Source: Corynespora cassiicola
Lineage: Eukaryota > Ascomycota > Dothideomycetes > Pleosporales > Corynesporascaceae
Direction of reading: 5' to 3'
Assembly (NCBI GenBank): GCA_022059125.1
Contig: JAEUWY010000023.1
Coordinates: 2,418,001-2,482,000 of the forward strand
DNA length: 64,000 nucleotides
The notes under the pieces were generated by a model, which was not told the DNA's origin, did no database searches, and saw nothing but the letters and a program-made list of their open reading frames with translations. Positions within the stretch are counted from its first letter, which is position 1. Each line of letters starts with the position of its first letter. Shown here piece after piece: positions 34,501-45,977 of this stretch. The position numbers were made by a program, and so were the translations under genes.

Positions 34501-34628
34501 GGGTCGATTTTGTGGATGTCGTGGGGTGCGATGCATGGTACGAGCAAAGCGGAGATGTTGTTGTGTGCCATGGGAGCCCGATGTTGATGGACTCGTGGGA
34601 TTTGGACGGTCTTTCGGACTGCCTGTGA
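31575..34628 (+). CDS. Large F-box protein
   Basis: Probable substrate receptor of an SCF ubiquitin ligase. Single long exon, 1017 residues. The first ~225 residues are Ser-rich and disordered, with a short conserved-looking [13 protein letters not shown] segment. Two F-box-like helices blocks follow: [30 protein letters not shown] (about residues 237-268) and [29 protein letters not shown] (about 282-312), the second being the standard form. The remainder alternates beta-rich stretches such as [17 protein letters not shown] and [21 protein letters not shown], suggesting a divergent beta-propeller that would bind substrate. An N-rich, low-complexity insert lies around residues 505-590. Substrate unknown. 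Similar unnamed F-box/propeller proteins occur across ascomycetes, to my recollection. Confidence 0.82.
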   Translation: [1017 protein letters not shown]

Positions 34629-35115
34629 TGACTTCCATTCTACGAATGGCCCCTGACATGCACCTAGTTGCTTTTCTAGCATCCCTGAATAGACTCCAAT
34701 GACTATCAACAGAGACATGATGATCCTAGTTCAGACGTTGGGGCATGCAAAAACTGGGGCAACAGGCAGCATCCAATGATGACTCACGGCTGTCACCTCA
34801 TGTCAACCATGGGCTCGATCATGCCTTGTCCCAAACATTCCCTCGGACTTGGATTTTGTCCAAGCACAGTAGTTGTGGCTTTGAATAGCAAAAGTATCCC
34901 CCCTTCTCGTAGCACTGGTGTCGGCCTTCGAGGTTTGCCACTTGGCTGGTCGTTCCGACTCGGAGGCAAGGAGCGCGCACGGGCATGGACGCTGGTGACA
35001 TGTCGGCTTATCGATAACGGACGCCTAACCTTGGCACAGTACCGCCGTTCCGCGTTCGCGCTCCATTGCCCTCCATCCTTCCTACACTGCACTCCCACCT
35101 GCGCACAACTTCGAG
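34629..35115. other. Intergenic region
   Basis: About 490 bp between tandem genes; holds the promoter of the SNF2-RING gene. A GATA-containing TTATCGATAACGG lies at about 35009-35021. Nothing else noted. Confidence 0.4.
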
Positions 35116-38100
35116 ATGCCTGTCTTTTCGGGGGTCGCAGACGTCTTGGAATCTCAACCTCGCGGACTCCCTCCCTCAGACCCCTTCTCAACCTTTCAGA
35201 ACCTCTGGGCTCCCAGTTCCGAGTCCACCGCCGATGCTCAGCCATCGCACAAGCGGCGCAAGCTCAACACTGGAGAGGGTGCTGGTCTGCAGCCAGCTGA
35301 TGCATTCAATGAAGATGAGAGCGTGGTGCTAGCAAAGATTGCGTTTGCTTTGGTGAGTGCCATGTCTGTACATCATCCCATGGCAGTATTTGGATAGATT
35401 CGGGTTGGAACTGTACTATAAATTGGCCCAGTACATCAATACATTTCTGCAGGAAAAACTGGGCATCTATTCGGTCGCTCCGATACATCGTGCATACCTC
35501 ATACTAATATTGACACAGCATTTTCATACCCCTCCTGTCAACCGCAATATATCCGAAGCAGCACTTGTGGTCTCTTTGGAATCCTTCTCCAGGGCCAACG
35601 ATGGGCAATTTCGCCTGTCCATGTGGACCGTCAGCGATCCCTCCAAGGGGGTGGATATCCTTGCTGCCGTGCCCCCTGACTTCCTCGAATCTATCGTACC
35701 CCACCTAGACATCGCCACGTCGCTCGCGCGAACTTCCAATGGAAAGAAACGGTCCAATAAAACCCAGTTCTCTTTTTGCCGCTGTCTCCTTTCAACACAG
35801 CCGCAAGATGGGAACCCTTTACGACTAGAGATTGAGATACGATGGCCCGTCGGCGTCTCTGTGGTAGAGAGCACAGCATCGAGAATGATCACGCGTAGAG
35901 AACTGGAAATACTATCGAGATACTTCCCTGACGTTAGACAAGACCGGGAAGTTTCCTGGTCCTTATCCGACTTTTACGACTCTGTCTACATACCTCCCAG
36001 TGATGCCGAGGTATCTCCTCGTATCGGCAGCAGTCTGACCGAGACAAAATTGTATCCATTCCAGCAGCGAGCCGTCGAATGGCTCTTACAGAGGGAAGGT
36101 GTCCACTATCCATCTGCAGGCGGAGACTTTCAGCCTCTATCAGAAACCGGGCCATACATGCCAGTGTCCTTTACAGCAACAAAAGATGCCAACGAGGAGG
36201 CTTGTTATGTTAGTCAAATGCGTGGCTTGGTTATCAAGAACCCCGAGCAGAGTGGAGATTCGGCACGGTTGCTACGAGGCGGAATCCTAGCCGAAGAGAT
36301 GGGCCTTGGAAAAACCGTTGAGCTAGTCGCCCTGATGTGTCTTCACAAACGCAGGATGCTCAAGGACAGCATATTCGATCCCTACAGCGGCCAACTAGTC
36401 AAGCCATCCTCGGCAACTCTTATAATCACCCCTCCTTCGATCCTTGAGCAGTGGCAAAATGAGATCAATACGCATGCACCAGAGCTCAAAGTCTTCCACT
36501 ATAAAGGACTACCTGTGCAGTCCGCACCCAAGAAAGATCATTACGCGGCCACGGCCGAGAATCTGATGCGTTACGACGTGGTCCTGACGACGTACCAAGT
36601 GTTGTCCAGAGAGGTGCACTTTGCCAAACCCCCACCGGACCGTGCTTTACGACATGAGAAACAGTACGAGCACCGAAAAAGCCCCCTTGTGGAGATACAA
36701 TGGTGGCGCACTGTGCTAGACGAAGCACAGCTTGTAGAAAGTGGCGTGAGTCAGGCAGCAACGGTTGCTCGCATCATTCCTCGGTGCAACGCTTGGGCTG
36801 TCAGTGGAACGCCGCTGAGGAAAGATGTTCAGGACCTGCGTGGACTCTTGACCTTTCTGCGATACGAACCGTTTGCTGGCTGCAAGCCCGTGTGGGACCG
36901 TCTTGATAAACCGGCGTTTCGAGCCATCTTCAACCAAATAACCCTGCGCCATACCAAAGACAAAATACGGGATGAGCTTCGCCTACCCCCACAGAAGCGC
37001 GTTGTCATTACCGTTCCATTCACGGCCATTGAGGAGCAAAACTATACGGAAATGATTCGCCAAATGTGTGACGCGTGCGGATTGTCTTCCGAAGGTTCAC
37101 CACTTGACGACAACCACGGACCTGATCATCCAGAAGTAATCGAGCGAATGCGAGAGTGGTTAGTACGCCTACGACAAACTTGCCTTCATGCACACGTCGG
37201 CCGGAGAAATCGGAAAGCCTTGGGCGCCAAGAACGCTCCCCTCCGCACAGTTCAAGAGGTGCTCGAAGTGATGATCGAGCAGAATGATACCAGTCTAAAG
37301 TCAGAAGCTCGAGAACACATCCTTTCCATAATAACGCAAGGACACTTGATGGCGAATGCAGAGGACGACGTGGGACGTAGCAATGCTGCTCTTCCTTTCT
37401 ACGAGATGGCGCTCCGGGAATCACAGAGCCACGTCAAATCTCTCAGAGAGGAACTGGCATCAGAAAAGGAGAAGGTGGCGGCGGCATCCGGGCCAGCCAG
37501 TGCCGAATCTGGTATGGAGGATCAAGATTCCGACGCCGATGAAGAACGGCCAAGCGAGAATCTAGGGCGCCTGCCGGTCATTCGCAAGGCGTTGCGTTCT
37601 TTTCTCGAGCTGGAGCATGCCTGTAAATTCTTTATAGGTACCTGCTACTATCAGACCAAGTCAAACCAAGACGTGACAGGACCCGAATCCGAGGATTTCC
37701 ATCGACTAGAGAAGCTCGAAACAGAATGGTACGACCAAGCAAAGGCTATCCGTAGAGAACTCCTCAGGGAATCGCAAGGCAGAGCCCAGCATCAAATGAA
37801 GAAGATCTCGACGAAAAAGCCGTTCCATCAGATAGCCACTGTCGCAGACTTGCCTGATCTGGGTGGGATCGAAGGCCGAAACATCTTGGGCATGATGGAC
37901 AACGTGGCAGACGCTTTGAACGCCCAGGCCGAGCAGATTCAGAAATGGCGGGCGAGGATTGTTGAGATACTTCTTATGCCACTGGTGGACGAAGACGAAG
38001 GCAAGGAAACGACTGGAGAAGAGTACGAAGACTCTACCAGAGTTCAAGACGAACTATACGTATACATCATGGCCCTCCGGACGCTGGTGGCAGACAGGGG

Positions 38101-39748
38101 TGCCACTGTCAATGGACTGCAAGATCATCTAGTGGAACATGAACTGAGGGAAGCGGAAAGGCAGGCGCGTGCCAAGCAAGGGCATGCTCCCGAGTTGGTC
38201 CTTGAAGTAGTGCAGACTCGCAACAAACTAAGGTCTGAAGCGGAAGCTGGGTCTCTGAAAGGCGTCGTGTCGGGTGTTAGGTCGCTATTGACATCACTCC
38301 AATGGCGGGCTGATGGAGGGGAAGCTAGAGCTGCGGCGGAGCTTGCCCTTGTTCAAAAACAGCTCGCCAAAGTCCAGTCAATGGCGACTGATGAAGCGAA
38401 GACTCTTGTGGAGCTGGAAAAAGAGCAAGACCTGTTCCGAAGCGCCATGAACCAGCGTCTTGAGTTTTACCGCCAGCTCCAGCACATATCCGACACCGTC
38501 GCGCCGTACAAGGAAGCTCTGGATCCAACGCTTGATAGGGCGGGATTCACCCGAATGACTGTCATAAGAAGCGAAAAGGAAAAGAGGATAGCGGGGTTGA
38601 AGACGAAGCAGGCCTACCTTTCCAATCTTCGGCAGGAGAACCAGCAAGAGGATCTCAAACAGGACTGCATCATTTGTCAAGATGAGATTGAGATTGGGGT
38701 TCTGACATCGTGCGGCCACAAGGTAAGTGCCTGCAGCGCAATGGGCCCATTGAGTGTGCTACATGCTGACCGTCTTCAGTATTGCAAGGTGTGCATCAAC
38801 AAATGGTGGTACAAGCATCGTACATGTCCTCTTTGTAAACAGAAACTTCGCACGTCTGACTTCAAGGACATCAACTCCAAACCGAGCACGATTGTGGCTC
38901 AGGAAGAGAACCATGAAGCTGGGGGTGCTTCACAAGCGTCGAGTCCGTCGTCGTCCAACACGTCCATCTACTCGGAAATGAGCGATTCCACCATGAAGGA
39001 CATTAAGCGGATCGACCTGAACGGCTCGTACGGCACCAAGGTGGACATGATTGCCAAGCACTTGCTCTGGATCCGCAACAACGACCCGGGGGCCAAGTCC
39101 ATCATCTTCTCCCAGTTTGGCGACTTCTTGGAGGTGCTGCGAGATGCGCTGCGAAAGTGGAAGATTGGGGCTAGCAGCATTGCCGACCGCAACGGCATCC
39201 AAAAGTTCCGAACGGACCCAGCGGTAGAGTGCTTCCTGCTCGATGCCAAGTCGGACTCGTCTGGGCTGAACCTGGTCAATGCGACGTATGTCTTCCTGTG
39301 CGAGCCTCTGATCAACCCGGCCATTGAACTGCAGGCGATTGCGCGAGTGCATCGAATCGGCCAACAGCGGGCGACGACCATCTTCATGTACCTAGTCAGC
39401 GACACGGTCGAGGAGACGGTCTACGACACCTCGGTGGAGCGGCGACTCGAACACATGGGCAAGGGCGGGTCGCGGTCCGGGACCAACACGCCCGGGTTGC
39501 AGGAGAAGACGCTGGAGGCGGCCAACTCGCAGGAGATGGAGGCGGCTCCGCTCAAGCAGCTCCTCCGCAAGAAGGGCGACGGGGAGATTGTGCAGGTGGA
39601 CGACCTGTGGAATTGCCTGTTTGGCAGGAAGCGGGGGCAGGCAAAGGCATTGTTGGAGCCAGCGGTCAATCGTCATTTGCGGGCAGAGGCGGCTGAAAAG
39701 AGGGCGGCGGAGGCGAGCCTGGCCGTTGGGAGGCCTCGGCCTACATAG
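35116..39748 (+). CDS. SNF2-family ATPase with RING finger, SHPRH/Irc20-like E3 ligase
   Basis: Nuclear DNA-translocase/ubiquitin ligase, fungal counterpart of human SHPRH and yeast Irc20, linked to recombination and post-replication repair. Exons 35116-35352, 35519-38722, 38780-39748; introns 35353-35518 (GTGAGT, ACTAAT branch point) and 38723-38779 (GTAAGT); about 1469 residues. Motifs: EEMGLGKTVE (motif I, about residue 340), DEAQ (motif II, about 480) and SGTPLRKDVQDLRGLL. A ~600-residue helical insertion follows, then a RING split by the second intron (CIICQDEIEIGVLTSCGHK | YCKVCINKWWYKHRTCPLC, about 1128-1165). The C-terminal helicase lobe has GAKSIIFSQFGDFL, SGLNLVNATYVFL and QAIARVHRIGQQ. 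The insertion between the helicase lobes is diagnostic of SHPRH/Irc20. The first intron could alternatively be shorter, as the region stays open. Confidence 0.93.
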
Positions 39749-42086
39749 GAGGTGAGATGGCCAAGGAGGAAGGAAAGCTGCCGCAACGTGTATGCATGTA
39801 CATCCATCGTGGACCACTCCAATGTACTGTATCTCCCCGGAAGAAATGCACGTATAAACATGTGTCTGTGTGTGTGCACTTGTCACTGCCCAAGGATAAA
39901 TGTGCAAGGCCCACCAATTCTCCGCGAAAACATGCTTTGTTGGCAATATTCGGCCAGGTGCGCTGCCAGCTGCCAGCAGGCCGGGCGAAAACAAACGGAG
40001 TGCAAAAGAAACGGCCTCCAGGGCTTCTACACACACCGGCACTCCAAACATTGCCCTGGGCAGTGTCGGTCCGGGGCGCAGTGCAGTGTAGTGCATGCAC
40101 ACATGATGCATCGACAGGCCATGTGCCCATGCGTCTCGATGGATGCCTCGCATCATCATCATCATCATCATCATCACCACCACCATCACCACCAGGTATT
40201 CACCTACTTCCCGAACGGGCATGGAGGAGCGAGCCGACGAGCGGTGGATGAGTCATCTGGATTGGTTGCTGAGGCAGGCGGGCAGGCAGGCAGGCAGCTT
40301 GCTTGTTTTTGCTAGCGGCCGGTGAGGTTACATGGGTTTGGATGAGGCTGAAATGACGGGGGAGGGGGGGGGGAGTCTGCTTTGGGCACGGATGATGCGA
40401 AAAGGGGTGTGTGAAGAAGGGCAAAGTTTTTTTTTTTTCTCCCCTCCTACTCATGATGCATTTCCCCACCAACAAAAAGACAGACGAAGCGTGTAGCCAT
40501 GGCAAGCGCAACTCTGTCGTCGGCGATGTCGAGTGAGTGGTTATGAATCATCATGCAGGTTGGGCGGTCTTGGGGAGGGCCGGGGCAGTTTGTAAAATGC
40601 GAAGAATGCCTGTTTGCGGGGATGGGGTTGGGTTGGGTTGGCGGCATCGGATGATAGACTGGCCCCGACACGCCGAAACGAGGAATGCGCAGTGTAGGGG
40701 GGGGGGACGGGGACGGGGGCTAGTAAGCAGCCGACCCTACTTTTCCCACGATTCAGGACGGGCCAAGGAAGCAGGATCCCGTTCATCTAGGCAGCACCGT
40801 TGCGTGATGTGATGGATGGCCTTTTTCGTCGCATCTGGGTTATGGGTACGGTACGGCTGACGCGCGTGGTGTAGCCTGCGCGGGTTTCAAGCCCTTGCCG
40901 GACGAAAAAAAAAAAAGTGACAACGACGACACACATGGACGGCAGAAGGGAAAAGGTCGAGGTTGAAAGAGGAAAGTGGGTGCTGGGAAGCTTGACGCGT
41001 CTTGTTCGGTGCTTGGGGGCACTTGGGGTTCGCGATCCAGAGGCGCCAGTCGAGGGCGAGGCCATGGCTAGGGGCGATCTCGGTCGGCTCGCTGCCGAGC
41101 CCATCTCGGATGCTTGACCTGATGCGTCCATGGATATCCCACTATACTATGGCTGCGCTCGGGGCATGTGTCGCGTCGCGGCGACATTTCGACCAGATTC
41201 GAATCAAAACCAAAAAAAAAAAAAAAAGAGAAACGAGATGCCGCCGCCGGGCTCTCGTCGACTCATTCTCGCGTCAACGGCGTGGGCCCGGTGATTGGGA
41301 CGCCGGCGCCCTTGGCTCTGCCTCCCCACGAGGCCGCCCCGTCAAGTGCATGCAATGCGACGCTTCAACGTCGAAGGGGGAAAGAACAAGAGTCATGTTC
41401 GGGTTCGCTTGCCGCTGCCCATGCACCTGTGGCTTCAGGCCACCAGGCTGGAGCGGCCATGGCACCCGTGTGGCGTCTGCTACACTACAGGGACCGGACG
41501 AAATCGAAGCTGGCCGGCGATTGGCACCTCCGTCTACACCTCTTATCGCCTGTCTCCGAGGCTACCTGCACGCCTCTTGCTGTCTACCAAGCTGTAGGAG
41601 CCCGTCGGCGCAGGCCATGATTCGCTGGCTACTCATGAAAAAAACACGTCCTGGCCAGGCCATTGGGCAACCGCCTTTCCTTGTTGCGTAGCGACGGTGA
41701 CGGCGACGGCGACGGGGCCCGCACCTCTTGCGCCCCGATAGCCCGGCGGGAACAAAGCCCTGGAACGGTGCAGAGACGCCGTTCCTCCTAAAATTGCCGA
41801 GTGGACAAGAGGCTACGGCGGTTGGTGGAGTGCTTGGGCTTTCTTCAGCCCGTAGCGCACTGCCCTTGCCCATCTGGTGCTCTGTATGAATCGGCTCACT
41901 GAGATACATATAGAGCCCCCGTCGTCGCGCTCAGACGCAGACATTCACGCGCCTTCACTACAGCCCCCGCCTCGCCTACAAACAACCACCTCGCCTAGAC
42001 GGCCCTCACTCCTTGCTTGCAACACCAAACACCCACCTACCCACCCACCCACACACGCCCACACACATCCGACTGCCTTGATTGAC
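39749..42086. other. Long intergenic region, promoter of DHA2 transporter
   Basis: About 2.3 kb without a supportable gene. It carries a CAT/CAC microsatellite (40151-40192), a GGCAGGCAGGCAG tract near 40278-40297, a T run at 40426-40438 and an A run at 41212-41227. The last ~80 bp before the MFS start is a CA/CCA-rich leader. Several open frames of 60-230 codons exist but are low-complexity. Confidence 0.5.
40151..40192 (+). repeat. Trinucleotide microsatellite (CAT/CAC)n
   Basis: Fourteen consecutive units: eight CAT, three CAC, one CAT, two CAC. Non-coding, 3' of the SNF2-RING gene. Likely length-variable among strains. Confidence 0.9.
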
Positions 42087-44024
42087 ATGGGCGAAATCCA
42101 AAACAAGGAGACTGGCCTGCGTCCGCCCAGCATGGCCGACTCGGAAAAGACGGTGGCCCAGAGCCAGGTCCAGGACCCCTCCGTCCTCGAAAAGAAGGAG
42201 CCTCTCGAGAGCGTCATGCCCTCTGCCGCTGCATCAGTAGCCCCCGAATCCGACGAGAAGAAGGTGGAAGAAAGGGCCGACGGCGAGCCCTCATCCGAAG
42301 AAGAAGAAGACGACTTTGAATACCCGACCAAGTGGAAGCTCGCTGCCATCACCCTGGCCCTCTGCTTGTCCGTCTTCTGTATGGCCCTGGTAAGTCGACT
42401 CACCGGAGAGCTAGTGCTGACATACATCACCACCACCACCACCATCACCACACCGGACGTTCGCATTCGGAAGAGGACGCTGTAAGCTAACCAGGCCGTG
42501 CAGGACAACACCATCATCGCCACCGCCATCCCGCGCATCACGGACCAGTTCAAGGCCCTCAACGATGTCGGGTGGTATGGATCGTCGTACCTGCTCACCA
42601 CGTGCGCAACCCAGCTCATCTACGGAAAGTTCTACACCTTCTACTCCATCAAGTGGGTCTATCTGTCCGCCCTCTTCATCTTCGAGGTCGGCTCCCTGAT
42701 TTGCGGTGTTGCGCCCAACTCGACCGCCCTCATCGTGGGACGCGCAATCGCTGGTGTCGGCGCCGCTGGCATCTTTAGTGGTGCCATTTTGATTGTCGCC
42801 AACACGGTCCCGCTGAGGCAGCGCCCGACGTACATGGGTGTGATTGGCGGCATGTACGGCATTGCATCCGTGGCCGGTCCTCTGTAAGTCTTGTCCTACC
42901 TACCACCAGCCATCTTCCAAGATACACAGCTCTAACAGAAAACCAGAATGGGCGGAGCCTTCACCGACCACCTCACGTGGCGCTGGTGCTTCTACATCAA
43001 CCTCCCCTTCGGAGCCGTCACGGCCGCCTTCATCATCCCCTTCTTCAGCGTCAAGCGCCGCGGCGCAAAGTCCACGCTCCCCTTCGTCGAGCAGCTCAAG
43101 AAGTTCGACCTGCACGGCACCGCCCTCTTCCTCCCAGCCATCATCTGCCTGCTCCTGGCCCTGCAGTGGGGCGGCAGCAAGTACGCGTGGAAGAGCGGAC
43201 GCATCATCGCCCTACTCGTCCTCTTCGTTGTCCTCATCGCCGGCTTCGTCGCCGTGCAGGTGTGGAAGCAAGAAGACGCCACCGTGCCCCCGCGCGTCTT
43301 CAAGAACCGCAACGTGTGGGGCAGCGCCTGGTTTGGTGCCATGCTGGGCGCCTCCTTTTTTGTCCTGGTCTACTACCTCCCCATCTGGTTCCAGGCCATA
43401 AAGGGCGCGTCGGCGACCAAGTCGGGCATCATGAATCTGCCAGCCATCCTCGGGCTCGTCATCATCAGCATGCTCGCCGGCGGCCTCGTCACCGCCATCG
43501 GGTACTACACCCCCTTCATGCTCATCTCGTCCATCCTCATGGCCATCGGCGCCGGCCTCCTCTCCACCTTCGAAACAGACACCAATTCGCCAAAGTGGAT
43601 CGGGTACCAGTTCATCTTCGGTGCCGGCGTCGGCTTCGGCATGCAGCAGATACTCATCGCCGTCCAAACCGCCCTCCCCGCCCCCGACGTCCCCATCGGC
43701 ACCGCCGTCATGATGTTCTCGCAGACCCTCGGTGGCGCCCTCTTCATCTCGGTCGGACAAAACGTCTTCACCAACCAGCTGCTCAAGAACCTGCAGTCGG
43801 TGGTTCCGGATCTGAACCCCGCCATCGTGCTGCAGGTCGGTGCCACGGAGCTGAAGAATGCCATCCCCGAGCGCTTCTTGGACGGCGTGCTGGTCGCGTA
43901 TAACAGGACGCTTACCCAGACTTTCTATGTTAGTGTGGCGGCCGGCGCCGTCAGTATCATCGGCGCCGCGTTTGTGGAGTGGAAGAGTATGAAGGGGAAG
44001 CAGATCCAGATGGCGGCGGCTTGA
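42087..44024 (+). CDS. MFS transporter, DHA2 (14-TM) family
   Basis: Proton-coupled multidrug or toxin exporter of the 14-helix DHA2 group, whose fungal members often export metabolites. Exons 42087-42389, 42504-42883, 42947-44024; introns 42390-42503 and 42884-42946, both GTAAGT; 586 residues. The N-terminal ~85 residues are acidic and disordered ([16 protein letters not shown]). Then motif D1 as [17 protein letters not shown] across the first junction, [31 protein letters not shown], and motif C as [31 protein letters not shown] across the second junction; 14 hydrophobic segments follow in all. Codon use is strongly C-ending, suggesting high expression. The first intron contains a CAT/CAC microsatellite. 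Substrate unknown; no biosynthetic genes adjoin it. Confidence 0.94.
42425..42451 (+). repeat. CAC/CAT microsatellite in MFS intron 1
   Basis: Nine trinucleotide units (CAT/CAC mixture) within the first intron of the DHA2 transporter gene, of the same kind as the tract at 40151-40192. Confidence 0.8.
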
Positions 44025-45058
44025 AGGCAGCAACGAGAAGGCGAAAGGAAGAAAAGTTTGCTGCTGCTGTTCTGCAGTTTGGAATCATGGACGACGAAAC
44101 TCGACTCTACATATACGCCCCTTTTTGCGACTACTAATCCGTAATTGTCTCGCCTTTTCGATGCCGCCATGGTCGGATCGATGGCGGGGCTTAATCTTTT
44201 TCTTGCTTTCTTCCTATTCCCCTTGGAAGACTCCTTTTTTTTTTGGCTTTGTGCCTGGAATTTAGAATACCCACACGTCCCGGTAGAGCAGTCAGTCGGT
44301 CAGTCGGTTAGCCTTGTCTTTGTATCATGATGATGGCATGCATAGCAAGCGGGGCGTTTTTGAGGAGCGAGCGAGGATGAAGATTTCCCGACCTTTTTTT
44401 TTATCTGGCGGCATCTATAGATGGTTTTTAATAGAGTGTAGGATATGAGGATGTTTCTTCTGAGGGGCGGGTGATACCGCCGAGTACGCGATGAATGAAT
44501 ACATGAAGATTTTTGTACATGTTGGAGATTGTGCTGAGACATGCTGTGATGAGATTTGGGGTTTGACGGTGATATCTAGCTTTTCTTTTCAAGCTTGATC
44601 TTCTGGCACACACACACTCTCTCTCTCTCTTTCTTCTCGAGGGAGGAAACACACCACGGATGAAGTACAGGCGCAATAGAGGATTGGAGATGGTTGGTGG
44701 CGGAAGTGACGACCTTGCCATGTAGTCGGCCTCGTCGGTCCGATCGGAACAAACGCATTACACTTGGACACAGTCCCCGCAGAGCACCTAGTCTACGCCT
44801 AGCACTCTAGTATACCACCGCAGGGTACTTCCAGCGCAAGCGAGCCAAGGTGTCCCACTCTGGGAATGAAACGGTGACTACATGGAGTTAGGCTGCGGAG
44901 GGGGGAGCGGGGATACCCGCTCATCCGAGAGGTCCGGGGGTCCCGGGGGTCCCGGAGGCCAGGCAGAATTTAGCAACGTTGCGAGGCTATCGTCTGTCCT
45001 CTAGACTACGCTTGGTCGCCTATCTCGCTCCCCCTGTCCTCTGGTCGTTTAGAGAGTC
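44025..45058. other. Intergenic region
   Basis: About 1 kb downstream of the DHA2 gene. Contains T runs near 44237-44246 and 44393-44401, a CT-type simple repeat near 44614-44630, and a CCGGGGGTCCC direct duplication near 44934-44955. No gene supported. Confidence 0.45.
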
Positions 45059-45977
45059 ATGGAACGTGTTCCTTCTTCCGGTGAGCCAAGGAGCCCTCGA
45101 GTAGGGTGCCTGTACCGCGGTCCTCTGTTGGACGAGCGCCATGTACAGCGATACTGGAACGATATCGAGCCCGACCTGCGATGGTGGAAGCTTCTTGGGC
45201 TCTACCAGATAAGAGAGTACCGTTTGAGAGTAGTGAGGCATAGGCCAACGAAGCAGTGGAACCTACACCCTCTACTATGGCGCACGATTATTAATCATGG
45301 GCACAACATCTCCAGATTGGACTCTGTTTCGTCGACAACCAAGGAAAATAGCATCAGATCGCCAACAAAGTCCTTGGCAATCGTCATTTATCAATTGCTT
45401 GACATAATTTTACGATGGTTCACGGGAGTTGGTAGCTCGGCGGAAATGATCAACATCAGGCGGCCAAGGCGTCTCTCATACAATCTTATTGTTCGTACCA
45501 AAGAGTGGATCGGATTATTGATAAAAGATGAAGAGTTTTACGAGAGATGGCTAGCATTTTGCGAATGGTATGGGTTCGCCGCTCAATATTTCTTTCCCCA
45601 GGTCTTGGGACACATGATAGGCGACGCTTGAAGTTGCTGGATGCTTCACCTTCTGCGTCGCCGGGGTCAGCGTGGGCGTCTATTCCGGCCTCGAATGCAC
45701 CTTCAGAGTATGGTATGACCAACGATGCGTCACGACTCTCATATTCATAGGCTAACGTAAATGTAGAAATCTGAGCATCATTCTATTTCGGGAATCTTTG
45801 AGATATACACATGGACTCTGGCTCGGTGGGATACAATCGGTTTTATCCATATCTTTACACGGTGCTCGGCGATTTGTCAATAAACCATCTACATGGATAC
45901 GAGAGATGAAGTTCCCACGCGCATACCCCCGACGTAGCAAACAAGTGGTACTTGGCAGACCTCGAATTTTGGTGTAA
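45059..45977 (+). CDS. Unknown tryptophan-rich protein, probable multi-exon orphan
   Basis: Gene of no family I recognise. A first exon opens at 45059 and stays open for 190 codons; it is rich in Trp, Tyr, Leu and Arg (RYWND, LRWWKLLGLY, TKEWIGLL, YERWLAFCEWYGF). A second coding segment in another frame, starting after CTTTCCCCAG at 45601, reads through 45707. It joins at a GTATGG...CTAAC...TGTAG intron (45708-45766) to a last exon 45767-45977, which is again Trp/Arg-rich (YTHGLWLGGIQSVL, STWIREMKFPRAYPRR). The phase of that last intron matches. The link between first and second exons is unresolved; a donor at 45495 is one possibility. It could be a lineage-specific gene or a decaying copy of one. 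Coordinates cover all candidate exons. Confidence 0.4.

Noticed and set aside
35353..35452. Shorter first intron for the SNF2-RING gene (acceptors at 35386 or 35452)
   Set aside because: The acceptor at 35386 makes a 34-bp intron, too short, and the one at 35452 leaves a doubtful insert. The acceptor at 35518 has an ACTAAT branch point and gives a smoother protein.
41002..41691. 229-codon plus-strand open frame
   Set aside because: Includes a poly-Lys stretch from an A-run and Cys/Arg-rich filler; no conserved features.
42977..44033. 308-codon plus-strand and 273-codon minus-strand open frames
   Set aside because: Both are shadows of the DHA2 transporter gene created by its strong C-ending codon bias.
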